In this document: piece after piece, positions 11,516-23,992 of the stretch
Layout: each line of letters opens with the position of its first letter
Numbering within the stretch: position 1 is the first letter of the stretch
Origin: Antedon mediterranea
Taxonomy: Eukaryota; Echinodermata; Crinoidea; Comatulida; Antedonidae
Direction of reading: 5' to 3'
DNA length: 64,000 bases
NCBI RefSeq assembly: GCF_964355755.1
Contig: NC_092678.1
Coordinates: 21,424,922-21,488,921 of the forward strand
The notes under the pieces: generated by a model
The model's input: only the letters and a program-made list of their open reading frames with translations
Database searches by the model: none
What the model was told of the DNA's origin: nothing
Program-made: the position numbers and the translations under genes

Positions 11516-13318
11516 GACAACCTTATATTGAGAGGACACTACTATTTTGAGGACATCCTTCTTGAGGGGACACTCCTATTCTTAGGAAATCCTTATTGAG
11601 GGGACATTCCTATTCTGAGGACATCATTGTTGAGGGGACATTCCTATTCTGAGGACATCCTTGTTGAGGGGACACTCCTATTATGAAAACATCTTTATTG
11701 AGGGGACACTCCTATTCTGATGACATCCTTATTGAGGGACAATCCTATTCTAAGGACATTCTTATTGAGAGGACATTCCTATTTTGAGGACATCCTTGTT
11801 GAGGGGACACTCCTATTCTGAGGACATCCTTATTGAAGGGACACTCCTATTCTGAGGACATCCTTATTGAGAGGACACTCCTATTTTGAGGACATCCTTG
11901 TTGAGGGAATACTCCTATTCTGAGGACATCATTATTGAGGGGACATTCCTATTCTGAGGACATCCTTGTTGAGGGGACACTCCTATCCTGAGGACATCCT
12001 TGTTGAGTGGACACTCCTATTCTGAGGACATCCTTATTGAGGGGACACTCCTATTATGAGGACATCCTTATTGAGGGGACATTCCTATTCTGAGGACATC
12101 CTTGTTGAGGGGACATTCCTATTATGAGGACATCCTTGTTGAGGGGACACTCCTATTCTGAAGACTTCCTTATTGAGGGGACACTCCTATTCTGAGGACA
12201 TCCTTATTGAGGGACAATCCTATTCTAAGGACATCCTTATTGAGAGGACATTTCTATCCTGAGGACATCCTTGTTGAGGGGACATTCCTATTCTGAGGAC
12301 ATCCTTGTTGAGGGGACATTCCTATTATGAGGACATCCTTGTTGAGGGGACATTCCTATTCTGAAGACTTCCTTATTGAGGGGACACTCCTATTCTGAGG
12401 ACATCGTTATTGAAGGAACACTCCTATTCTGAGGACATCCTTATTGAGAGGACACTCCTATTTTGAGGACATCCTTGTTGAGGGAATACTCCTATTCTGA
12501 GGACATCATTATTGAGGGGACATTCCTATTCTAAGGACATCCTTGTTGAGGGGACACTCCTATCCTGAGGACATCCTTGTTGAGTGGACACTCCTATTCT
12601 GAGGATATCCTTATTGAGGGGACACTCCTATTATGAGGACATCCTTATTGAGGGGACATTCCTATTCTGAGGACATCTTGTTGAGGGGACATTCCTATTA
12701 TGAGGACATCCTTGTTGAGGGGACACTCCTATTCTGAAGACTTCCTTATTGAGGGGACACTCCTATTCTGAGGACATCCTTATTGAGGGACAATCCTATT
12801 CTGAGGACATCCTTATTGAGAGGACACTCCTATTCTGAAGACTTCCTTATTGAGGGGACACTCCTATTCTGAGGACATCCTTATTGAGGGACAATCCTGT
12901 TCTGAGGACATCCTTATTGAGAGGACATTCCTTTTCTGAGTACATCCTTGTTGAGAGGACATTCCTTTTCTGAGGACATCCTTGTTGAGAGGACATTCCT
13001 ATTATGAGGACATCCTTGTTGAGAGGACACTCCTATTCTGAGGACATCCTTATTAAGGGGACACTCCTATTCTGAGGACATCCTTATTGAGGGACAATCC
13101 TATTCTAAGGACATCCTTATTGAGAGGACATTCCCTTTCTTAGTACATCCTTATTGAGAGGACATTCCTTTTCTTAGTACATCCTTGTTGAGAGGACACT
13201 CCTATTCTGAGGACATCCTTATTAAGGGGACATTCCTATTCTGAGGATATCTTTATTGAGGAGCCGGGACACAGCTATTCCGAGAACATCTTTATTGACA
13301 GTCTTATTCAAAAGACAC
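11516..13318. repeat. 34-bp minisatellite array 2
   Basis: About 53 copies of the same unit as array 1, with the same order of variants over long stretches. The block CTTTTCTGAG/CTTAGTACATCC and the terminal GCCGGGACACAG unit both recur. It therefore belongs to the roughly 14.6-kb duplication that produced genes A and B. It begins abruptly against a retrotransposon remnant, and the equivalent flank of gene B follows on its right. Confidence 0.97.
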
Positions 13319-13828
13319 TTTCAGGTTAAATAAACGAAGGCCAATCTATATTAAGGAGATACTTTGAGTGGTCTTAATATGAGTTCTACTGTATGTTTAA
13401 ATGACGCCACTAAAGATAATTAAAATATAGTTTTATTTCGCAATTAGTTATCGAAGCGTGGTAGTCTGAAGGCGATTTAAAATATTTAGTGTTGTCAGGG
13501 AAGAGTGAAAGTAATGTCAATCTTCTCTGGTGTTGTCCACCATACTGTAACAGCCGCTCAATATAATCTCTTTCTTCCTTATATCTTTACTCTCATTAAA
13601 AGTTAATACTAACAAACTTTATCAAAAATAAATAAATTGTTATCTCGTCACAATTTATATACAAAGTTATTAAACATAACTAACAAAAGAAATTAGCAAC
13701 AAAAATTATTACAACATTATTTTATTTATTTATGTCTTTTCTTCTTTTAACAAACATTACAAGATTATTAAATAAGGCAATTATAATATATTATTCTATT
13801 TATAAATAATTAAAAAACAATAAATAAA
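13319..13828 (-). other. 3' flank of gene B with displaced polyadenylation signals
   Basis: Matches the 3' flank of gene A at high identity. Minus-strand AATAAA signals lie at 13721-13730, but a 3.18-kb insertion separates them from the stop codon at 17112. A transcript using these original signals would have a 3' UTR of about 3.4 kb. Confidence 0.55.
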
Positions 13829-14149
13829 CTAGATTTAATTCGTCACTATGACGAATTATAGGTTATATGCATTGATTCAAATAAAGATAATTGATTGATT
13901 TAAGATATATTGATTGATTGATTTTCTCAGAATCATTAGTTATTTATAATATATGACAGGATCTTGCTAACGCAAATACAATAGCCGGTATCATAATCCG
14001 ATCAAAGATCTTTCTGCGTATATAATGTCATAAACCACATTTGTGTTTTTATTTAGATTTCATTATAAATCATGTGTATAATCTATACACTAAGAAATAT
14101 AATTGAACAACCAATACGGATAATAAAAAAATCTTATTTCGTTTGGTTT

Positions 14150-14235
14150 CCCAAGGTGAGACTCGAACTCGGTACTTGACTGCTATAGACACGAGCAAAG
14201 AACACCGAGCCATACACAACTGACTAACAGTTATG
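14150..14235 (-). other. tRNA-like module 1 of the composite element
   Basis: The minus strand contains a B-box-like GAGTTCGAGTCTC (14158-14172 region) preceded by an A-box-like TATGGCTCGGTGT. Spacing resembles a tRNA gene, but the acceptor stem does not close, so this is a tRNA-derived Pol III promoter of SINE type and not a working tRNA. Confidence 0.6.
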
Positions 14236-15189
14236 GAAAGATTCCTCCGTGTATTTACTATGCAGTAACCACTTTGGTGCAGATAGATTATTACATACCG
14301 CAATGGATTATAATGTTTTACTATGATGACATCTTTAAAAATTGAAAAAAATGATGCACTGTCAAACTATATACTTTTAACTTTAATATATGAACTTCTT
14401 AAGGAAGAAAGTTAATGTTAAGTTTGTTATTTTGGCCTAAGAAAATGTTATAATTTGTTTGATTGTCGAAATTAATTTTGTTAAATTTAATATGCCATTA
14501 ATGATGACTTAATCAACTTTTGTTTTTCTAATTTCATAATAAATCATACATATGATACATACACTTCAAGAAAATGAAATAAAAAATCGGTGTTCCCGAG
14601 CATTCTAACGATATATATTAATTTTAAAATTTAGCATATTTTCACCATTTTGTTAACTTACACGTGCGTAGCCTGTCACTTTTGACGTACTCGTATAACG
14701 CTGTTTGGCGTTGAAAAGTTAATACAATATGATGATATTGTTAAAGAAAGGTTATACAACAGTAATCGGACAAAAACAGTGCGCAATAACGTTTGACGCG
14801 CAGTGCGCGTGCAAAAATCTGCGCACTTATGGCAATTTTTAAACGCCTAAAATTGCCTGAAACGTACTCTAATTTCATCGAAAATAAATTCTGACAATTT
14901 TGAACATTTTAAGCGCGCGTACGCATGCGTTATATGCGCTACGCACGTAATTGTATTGCCATATGATGAAATATGACCTGAAATTTATGAGTACCAAATT
15001 TTGTTTAAAAGTGATTCATGCTTGTGAAGATATGATTACAAACGTGATTTCGTTAAATCGCGCGTAGACCGCGTAATGTTTGATTGCGCACCGTGAAAAC
15101 ATAACCACATCGATTCCTGGCCATAAGGAATATACTCTGAAAAATTGACTTAGTTAGATGAAACTGATATCAAGATAATTGACGGACAA

Positions 15190-15207
15190 ATAGTGCTAAG
15201 GAAAGAA

Positions 15208-15258
<51 letters not shown>

Positions 15259-15260
15259 AG
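15190..15260. repeat. (AAAT)n microsatellite
   Basis: About 14 AAAT units near the end of the first unit of the composite element, followed by the palindrome ATTCTGACAGAAT. A shorter run occupies the matching place in the second unit near 16933. Confidence 0.9.
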
Positions 15261-15478
15261 ATTCTGACAGAATCAAGAGGTTATATGCATATCATGCATA
15301 TAACCTAACTAGATCTAAACTCGTCACTTGAGGACGAGTTTGGTTATCCGCCAGCAACAAAACGTATCTTGCGTATTCAAGTACTTCCAAGTTATGACTT
15401 TTCCAAAAAAAAATTAGGCTATTCAAAATTAAAACTGCCCTGTAAGTGTAATAACCAAATAAACCTTTTTAATTAATT

Positions 15479-15560
15479 GTTTTCCCGTGACGGGTTTCGA
15501 ACCCGGTACCTCTGATACCAAAGTCGGTTGCACTACACATCGAGCCATATGAGCACCTGC
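15479..15560 (-). other. tRNA-like module 2 of the composite element
   Basis: The minus strand has an A-box-like TGGCTCGATGTGTAGTGC and a strong B box within GGGTTCGAAACCCG (about 15490-15506), typical of tRNA-derived SINE heads. The T stem-loop folds; the acceptor and anticodon stems do not fold as a functional tRNA. Confidence 0.65.
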
Positions 15561-16244
15561 TGAAGAAAATCCGAAGAAAGAGTCCTCGTTCATCCGGTAT
15601 GTCGTGAACCCCCCTCGATGCAAGTTGATTATTACATAATGAACTTAAATCATAATTTTTACTATGATGAAATCTTCAAAAATTTTAAACAGTTACAAAT
15701 TATGAAAGCGCATACTTTCAAGTTTTATATATTAACATGTAAAGAAAAAAGATAAATGTTATGTTTATTGTTTTGCTCTTTGAATAAGTTTATGTTTGTT
15801 TGATGATAAATATTTCAAAAATTATATTTAATATGCAAATAATGTAGCCATCAAACACGTTTTAGCATTCAACACTATAATAAATCAGACCTATGATTCA
15901 TACACTGCAAGAAATTAAAATAAAAAATGGGGGTAACCTTGCATTCTGATGAACTGTTTCATTTTTAAAAGTAGACATATTTTGGAACATTTTCACAATT
16001 TGTTGACGTTTTCGTGCGCAACCTGTCATGTTTAACGTGCTCGTAGAACGCCATTTCAAGTTGAAAAGTGAATAAAATAACGTAAAATTGTTAACCGAAT
16101 ATTTAAAAACACAAATCGTGTAAAAGAAATGCTCATACCTGTTCCCTGCGCCGTGCGCGCGTAAAAATGTGCGCACCAGTGGCAATTTTTTAAACGCTTA
16201 AAATGACCTGAATCGTGCTCTAATTTAATCAGAAATTGATTTGA

Positions 16245-16858
16245 AGCATTTTAAAATTTCAAACGCCATTTACGCGCGCACTTTCTAATGTTACAAATTG
16301 CGGTAGCGTTTAAAAAGTTAACTATTGATGTGAAGCAAACGTGGCTGAAAATGACGTTAAAAAATATTCATTTGTTTCGAAGTTATAACCAATTTAAGAT
16401 TTTCAGAAAATCACGCGTAACTTACGCTACGCGGCTCTGACATCGTCAAAAAGCTTGGCTGGACAACTTCAGTAAAATGTCTATATGTTGAACAAGTTAC
16501 AAAATGTTATGTTAACGCGTTACAGAGAAACAGCGTGCACAAATTAGGAGCATTTTAAAATTTCAAACGCAGTTTACGCGCAGACTTTCTAGTGTTCAAA
16601 AATTTGCTGAAGAGCGAAAAAGTTAGCCATTCATGTGAAGAAAACGTGGCTGAAAATTTCGTTAAAAAATATTTATCGGTTTCGAAGTTATGACCGATTT
16701 AAGATTTTCAGAAAATCGCGCGTAACTTACGCTACGCGGATCTGACATTGTCAAAAAGCTTGGCAGTACATCTTCAGTTAATTGTCTATATGTTGACCAA
16801 GTTACAAAATGTTATGTTAACACGTTCAAGAGAAAACGCGTACACAAAATCTGAGAAA
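16245..16858. repeat. tandem pair of about 310-bp repeats inside the composite element
   Basis: Two direct copies (about 16245-16553 and 16554-16858) share blocks such as GCATTTTAAAATTTCAAACG and GATTTTCAGAAAATC. They also share a CGCGTAACTTACGCTACGCG palindrome-like core. They differ at many positions, so the duplication is not recent. Confidence 0.85.
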
Positions 16859-17111
16859 GAAAGAAGAATAATAAAAAAAAAAAAAAAGTAACACTACAAT
16901 AACAAATGCTTATCCGCTTGAGGCGGATAACCAATAAATAAATAAAGATATAAATAAAGATTCTGACAGAATCAAGAGGTTATATGCATGAATGCATGCA
17001 TATAACCTAATAATGTAAATACATTGTATACATCTTTCCTTTTTAAAAATCGAAAGCCATGTCTCGGGTCCATTCTATTGATTTCTTCATCAGTACTTCT
17101 ATGAATGAATT

Positions 17112-20100
17112 TTAGTCACCACTTTCACCGTGTATAGTGTTGTATGATTTCATCTCTTGTTTTGTAATATTTCCATGTGACCATTCTTGTTGCTCTGCTT
17201 TTGCAAATATTAGAAAGAAAATCATTGCAAAGATATGGAAAGCAGCAATTATTCTAAACATCAAAGACCACTGATTGGCTGTATTCTGAGAAAAAAAACA
17301 AAAAAAAAACAACTCAGATTTAAACAAGTAAACAGGACGCGTGATGAGGTGTTTTCAATCAAACTTAAAACTTACATCTTCTTCGATCAAAGCTCCAAGA
17401 ATAAGTGGACCAGTAAAACCAACCGCAGCGGTTCCAGTTGTCACCATTCCTATGATTATTTGTGAGTGTTCCTTTGATATCTCCGTTATGTTTGTAAGTG
17501 TGCTCGTCGCATATATTCCTCCACAAGTAAACGCCACTGTAAGAAGTATAACAGACGCGACTGCATGGTTTTCAAAGTATCCAATGAAAAATAGACAAAT
17601 AGCAGGTATTCCCATATCTACAAATAAGTCATGGAAATTCATTTTCATTGTAAAAATTTTTAATTAAAACAAAATGAAAGAAGCAGTCACAATTTAAGAA
17701 TGCATTTAATAATTTAAAAAACCCCCACAAAATAAACAATTTTTCTTACGTAAAATCATAAAAAACTTTCTAGTATTCAGAACATTCAGGTATTCCCGCC
17801 GAATGATGACGTCAGCAGCCACACCAGACAGCAGCGTAACTATGAATTCTAGAATTGGTGGAATTGATGTTAAAATTGCGATCTAGAAATACAGAAAAAA
17901 AGTATTATACGCCTATTCCTATGTTATATTCTATGTTTCTAGAAATATTTAGGTTGTTTTATTATTAATTCATTCCTTATTATTCACGGTTTCTGCCTTA
18001 AAACATTGGAAAAATAATAATTCTGCTCTCTTCATTGGTCGTGTTTCTGCAGCCAAAACAAAATTATCGGTTAATGTCCGAATAGTGTGCGCATGATCAG
18101 TCATTACCGAACAACCAGATGTCCAATCACATTATTGAAACAAATGTTCCTTCATGTCAAAGGTTAAAAATGATCCCATTTATCCCGTTATTATCCGATT
18201 TGAATGAGATAATTATCGGTTAATTTTTCTTGAGTGAAATCTGTTAAACCCCGTTTCCAAAGGCAGTTTATCGGTTAATTATCGGTTAATTTTTGGCTGC
18301 GGACACACAGCCTATGACATATTTTTTTTCAATATATATTTCTTAGATATTTTTCCAGTGATTTTTTTTCACTCCGCCACCATAAAATGAGTGGACAACA
18401 AGCGCAGTTCATATAATCTATCGCTTGTAATTGGTCAAATCAATTGCGTCGCGCTAAAACGTCCTTGGGTTGCGCGCGTCCCGATGTGAATGTGATGGTG
18501 CTAGTTACTCTTCTGTCACAGGATCATATATTGAAGTGTACTAGTGTGTTCACTGTTGGTATCTGATAGAACAACGTAAGAAAGCATTTGGTAAGGCAGT
18601 CCAGAGATAGGTTGTAAATTAGAAGGAGAGAGGTCGAATGTATTGTAGTGCGATATCGCCATGGTGTTTTCAAAATCAAAGCCTTGTGTGTCGACAGCGC
18701 GCTGCGCGGACTTTTTGACAAAGTCAGCCCTCTATCAATAGGAGGCAAGAGTCTCAATTATACACAAACAAACACATACTTTTGACATGCGCAGTGCTAT
18801 CTTTTGTGATAAAATAGTTGCGCAATCAAAATGTTTGCTTCCCGCTTAAAAATCCCTAAATTTTGATACCAAACTCGTTTACATATGACATTTTATTTTT
18901 ATTTTTATACCTACATGCTTGAACGACGTTAACAGCTATATTGCTGTTTGGAAAAACATGGAGTAAATAAAATAAAAAGAGTTTTCCTTACCTTTGTTGG
19001 ATCAAATCCAAATATCAATAAAAAAATGGGTCCTTCAGTAAGAATAAAGGTAAAATTGAGATTGTACGCCATGTAAGCAAACATGATAGACCACACTGCA
19101 GTTGATGTCAACATATCATACCATGGAACCGGTATTTCCTGATTAAAAAAACGTTTGAATTTAAAATGTGTTTATCACAGAATGATCAATGATTTAACTC
19201 AACTATAGATTAATGAATATTCATTAACACATGACTCAACAGACGTTGATTACAAACATGTCAGCTTGACTCCTCCCATTATAATACCTTATTAGAGTCT
19301 TTAACTTCAAAACTTTTCAAATATTCGAGTTGCTGTGTTGAAATATATGGATCGTCAACAGGATTATCAACAACGAAAGCTATGAATATTATTGATAATA
19401 AAACACTAATGGTACCTAAAACGAAGAAGAAATGGTTGCTTATTATGCGAAAATGCATATATTAATATACATCAAAATATTAATGATCATTTAAATATTT
19501 CTAAAGAAAGTATGTTTGGGTTTGATTAGTCACATTCAGAAGAAACACGCTTATTATTATTGTAAAGTGGAATCAGAAACAATCTCTCAACTGTAAGTAT
19601 TTACTTTACCAAAAATACAAAAAGAATATTATTTGCGAACTGACGAGATAGTTTAGGAGTATGTTTTAGTTAAAAAGCCAATTCAATTTTATTTAATCAA
19701 CAATAATCATTTGCAGTATAATATATGCGATAGTTTTTTCTGTTATCTTGTTAATGTGTTTACATTTTATTTAACCCGGCTCACTAAAGTACTGTCCTAT
19801 TCTCTTTATTCTCTTTAAATAGTGTTTATATTATTATTATTATTAATATTGTTAGGTTAAACTCACTGAAAGTATAATATGACGTTGGCCATCCTCCTAA
19901 ACTGGGAGAAGTAGAAATCCACATAGATAAAGGATAACAGAAAACTTCAGCTATGCTCGTGCCTTTAGAAAACAAAGTAAACAACATAGAGTTTCCAAAC
20001 GTTAAACATTTTTTCCAGTAGCTTTAAGCTTGATTCCCACAAGTGACCAAATCATAAGCGACAGTTTGGATGACCTATCGTGTCGTGATTGGTCAAAGTT

Positions 20101-23070
20101 ACTTACGATGTACTATTAAGTCCATAATCAGGTTAAAAGATGTCATAAAATAGGGTCCCGTGTGCAATTTGTGGTGAAAGTTGGCAACTTGTCTAAATAT
20201 CTTTAGTGGGTCAAAATAAACCAGAAAAACGTTGTTGCCCAATCTGTAACCCCGTGGGGGTCTTTTATGGGCCTTTTCAAAATGGCGGCCAAAATATTCA
20301 AATAGCTTATATCTTTGTAATGGCTGGTGTTACAGGTTTCATTTTAGTATCTAATAATTCACAACATATATATTTATATTCACTCTAATACAACTTTTTG
20401 TCAAAAAATTGCTGCAACTACCATTTCTGGCATTTTGACCTTTGACCTTGTCTTCTTATATCTCTGTAACCAATAATCTTAGAGAGAAAAAGTTTAATGG
20501 AAATTGCTCAGAACGACTATATTTATATTTGATCTAATGAACTTTATTGTCGAAAAGTGAACGGAAATATTTTTATTGACCTTTGACCTTCACCTTCTTC
20601 TATCTCGATAACTACTGGTCACAGAGACATGTTTTTGGTCTTAAATTTTTCAGAGCATATATGTTTATATTCACTCTAATGAAACATTTTATCAATATAA
20701 AAGACCCCCCACGAGGTCACAGGTTGAGCAACAACGTTTTTCTGGTTTATTTTGACCCACTAAAGATATTTAGACAAGTTGCCAACTTTCACCACAAATT
20801 GCACAAGGAATACCTCTTTTAACCTGACTACCAAGCATTATGTTCAACAAAGAAGAAAATTTGCTTTCTTAAGCTCTGTCTAAACTATCAAACTGTAATA
20901 ATAGTGTAGACAGAGCTTTAGATATTAACTATAAACACGCAAAAAACACTTTTTCTTGTACACAATTACTTACCAGAATATGCAATAGATAATAATGTAC
21001 TCCGTTCAGACGGAACAATCCATTTTTTTAAAGTGATATAAACCGCCGGCATGATTAATCCCTAGAAATATAAATAATTTTTATAACGGTTGAAAAAAAA
21101 ACAAGTAATACCGTTTAAACGACGTATTACCGTTACGCAGCACAATTTTGTCTTTTTGGTTGTTTGTTGCGTAACGTACATTTTTACGCCCTATCAATAG
21201 TAGCAATAACGTATGCGTAACAAAGGTTGTTAACCAATGACAAGCGAGAGTTTGGGAAATCCAGAGCGCGCGTGTCACTTGGTCAAATTAATTGCGTTGC
21301 GCTTACGTACTTGCGCTGCGTCCTAGTGGGAACCAAATTGTAACGTTATGGCGTTAAGTTTGTATAAGTGTAAATAGTATCGTTGTATACGCAACACATC
21401 CTATAGTCAATAGCCAATGGTATTGGCCGCCCATTGAAAAAAAAAACAATCGTTTCTCCATACAGTGCAACATAATTGAACTGCCAATAAAGACACTAAC
21501 TTCTACGACGCCTTGTAAAACCCGTACGATGGTCAAAAGACTGGTTCCAACGCCGGCAGCCCAAGGGATCATGGCAGACAGTAAACCTTGCAACAGAAGA
21601 ACTATCACAATTGATCGTTTTCCGCCAATTTTACCAGCCAACCAACCGCTCGGCAGTCCGCTTATTATATAACCGTAATAAAATGATCCAAGTATATGTT
21701 GTTGGGTTTGGTCGTCCCAATCAAAAGTTGGTATCTATAAAGCAAAATCGTATACATAGAACAGCACATAATGTGTACAAAGTGTTTTAAAATAATAATT
21801 TCCCCGAGATTTAGACTTTTTGTTCCACTCCATGTTTATTAACTTTGACCTAAAGTAAATAAATGCCCATTCCCTATTTGTGACGTTTTGAAAAAATAAT
21901 GCATATATATTACTTTAAAAAACATTAAACCAGGTCATTCATTGTCTTAACTGTACGTTTTATGGTAAATTACGATAAAAAGAGAGAAACAATGCACGCG
22001 GTGAATTTCCTCTCGTTGACGGTCTTTAGGCCTCCTAGCTAGGCTTAGTTTTGTTTTGTAGGCCTAGCTGGTAAACATCGGTAACGTACGAACACCGTAC
22101 GCTAGCTATAGGCTAAAATACCAATTCGCGCGCAATGCATGTTGGGATTTATAGCGGGCCGCTACAATTATTAGAATCGACTTATTTTTCACATTTTTAA
22201 AAATGTATTGTCCCTTGAAACACAAAAAAATGAACGTCAAAATATACTAAATTTTAATTGGCCATATCAAAATAATATTAAAGTTATTCACTTTAAGTCA
22301 AAAATTCGAGACAAAAACAACAATTTTACGTAATTAATAGCTACATTAATTTGATTACATTTCGTCTGGAAAACAAAGTAAACAAAGATTTCAAACCATG
22401 AGTATACATTGTGCATGATGCTAATTAGGATTGTTTACAACTTGTCACGGTTGAGAAGGTGTTTCACACAGATCGCGAGGAAGTTTTATGATTATGCATA
22501 CAGAGTAGTCAAATATGCGCATTGCATTATGAGATATGTTTTGATCGAAAAGTTATTTTTTAACCAAAAAACGTCTGTATTTCAGTTAAATGATTTTTTT
22601 TTTTTCGACTATTTTTTGGTGAAAGTTAATAACTATTCTGATACTTCAAAATGACCAACTTTTTTTCGAAATCTTTTTATTTTTATTTTTTTTTGGAATT
22701 TGACAAAGGGACAATACATCTTTAACCGTTTAAAGTCGAAAACACTTATCTCAATAGGACCACAGTATTTATTTTTACATTGTATGTTGTTTGTGACCCT
22801 AATTAGATCTAAAAAACGTAGAGAATGGGACTTTAAGACTAATGTAACGATTGTTGTATCCGTTACTATATATTCTATATACAAACAATAACTTACCGAA
22901 TGTGTTGCACTGTCATCTGAAATCGTTGTCGCATTATGATTTGAGTTCTGTTCTTCTGTGGCATTCCATTTGTTTACCATGCTTATAATGGTAATGTTTA
23001 TGTTCAATCTGGTACAGTAAACACAAATCCATGCAAAGCAGCACATTACTGCTACAAAATATCGTTTCAT
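17112..23070 (-). CDS. SLC17-family anion transporter, gene B (9 exons, 471 aa)
   Basis: Near-identical paralogue of gene A with every exon the same length. Exons in transcript order: 22897-23070, 21501-21734, 20974-21061, 19867-19962, 19288-19415, 18992-19138, 17750-17882, 17376-17617, 17112-17285. All junctions are GT-AG and the frame is open from ATG at 23070 to TAA at 17112. Amino-acid differences from A are few (for example T to I and A to T in exon 8, T to N in exon 6) and look conservative. Membrane layout, sequons and ERS motif are kept. Unlike A it lacks the TA-flanked insertion in intron 4, has a 698-bp fold-back element in intron 3, and has the 3.2-kb composite element just past its stop. 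Substrate is unknown. Confidence 0.9.
20129..20826. mobile_element. 698-bp fold-back element in intron 3 of gene B
   Basis: The ends read CAGGTTAAAAGA and its complement. Inside, long arms (20162-20240 and 20725-20805) are nearly exact inverted repeats containing GGTGAAAGTTGGCAACTTGT and GGGTCAAAATAAACCAG. The centre holds two or three diverged copies of a motif with ATATTTATATTCACTCTAAT and TGACCTTTGACCTT. It has no coding capacity. Gene A holds only a 137-bp version. Confidence 0.75.
22201..22721. mobile_element. TTAA-flanked MITE in intron 1 of gene B
   Basis: Same element, place and orientation as 8405-8944, flanked by TTAA at 22197-22200 and 22722-22725. It was therefore present before genes A and B separated. 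Confidence 0.8.
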
Positions 23071-23992
23071 TTTGAAAGTAATTCGTATTCGTGTTGCCGA
23101 TATATTCGGTTGAATTTAGGCCTATAAGGAATGCGGTTGGAGGGTCGCCTATTATTATTATTAGGCCCTAGTAGTAGTAGTGATCTAGCTTTATCTTTTA
23201 GTAATCCATTCTTCCGGATCACTAACTCATAAACAATGAAATCTTTAGATGCCATTGTTGTACGTGACGTCACACCCCAGACATTACATTTTGAAATGGG
23301 ACAAAATAAAATATTATATTAATTTTGCACACGTTTCCGGCCGATATCAATATTTCAAAGTATTTAGCGTAGAAATGCAGTCTTTGTCATTGATTTTTGT
23401 TCTTTAAACTTTTGGTGATACATTCCTTTTTTTTATGAACTTTAATTGCAAAATAACAACGCACATTGTGGTGGTGGAAGGGTGTGTACGTTTAAGAATT
23501 CCAAAAAAAAAAAAAAAAAATTATAAAAAATGACATTCAAATCACATTTTTTTTTTTCTTTTAGGTTTATTGATTTATAATGTTTTCCCAATGTGATTTC
23601 GTTAGTATAATTACTATATTAAGTAGATTTTAATCAAATTAATTATTTATAATGACATTTATATGACTTAATACGAGTTATGTTTGTTAAAATGCATAAA
23701 AAATGCATAAAAATTGCATACAAAGTTAATATGACTCATAAGCTAGATTAATATTTAGCTTAATTAATAATATTTCAATTAAAAATGTGTTTATTTGTAT
23801 TTTACTTCGTAAAATGTACCTTTTTCCTGAATCCATTCATTCATTCTTTTATTTCAGATAAATATCCACAGACATTTATTCTGAGAAATATCAGACTATA
23901 AAAACAAATTATTTGACACACCATCTATATGGTACAATTTTGACAATGTTTAACAATGTTAGTGATTTTTCTAATTAAATTAGTCACCGATT
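23071..23992. other. intergenic region between gene B and copy C
   Basis: AT-rich spacer homologous to 9326-10130, including the TAGGCCTATAAGGAATGCGG block just upstream of the first exon and a poly-A run near 23503-23520. No minisatellite lies in this interval, unlike beside A, B, D and E. No gene is seen. Confidence 0.5.

Larger units (their letters stand above)
13829..17008. mobile_element. 3.18-kb composite element with two tRNA-like modules
   Basis: Present in the 3' UTR region of gene B and absent from gene A, where the AATAAATAAATAATG site near 2390 is uninterrupted. It consists of two diverged direct units (about 13829-15302 and 15303-17008). Each starts with ACTAGAT..., a hairpin of the type TCGTCAC...GACGA, then a tRNA-like module, a GCGC-rich body, an A/T microsatellite, the palindrome ATTCTGACAGAAT and a terminal palindrome ending ATGCATATAACCT. 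No long reading frame exists. It resembles a non-autonomous Helitron/Helentron-type or meta-SINE element; the class is uncertain. Confidence 0.7.

Noticed and set aside
15479-15560. Functional tRNA gene
   Set aside because: The B box is good, but the acceptor and anticodon stems do not form. It lies inside a repeated mobile element.
18524-18757. 77-codon frame conserved between 3925-4158 and 18524-18757
   Set aside because: Conservation only reflects the recent A/B duplication. It lies in intron 6 and lacks any recognisable domain.
22633-23070. 145-codon single-exon protein starting MKRYFVAV
   Set aside because: Only the first 58 codons are exon 1 of gene B. The rest is read-through into intron 1 and part of a MITE, and a consensus GTAAGT donor is present at the exon end.
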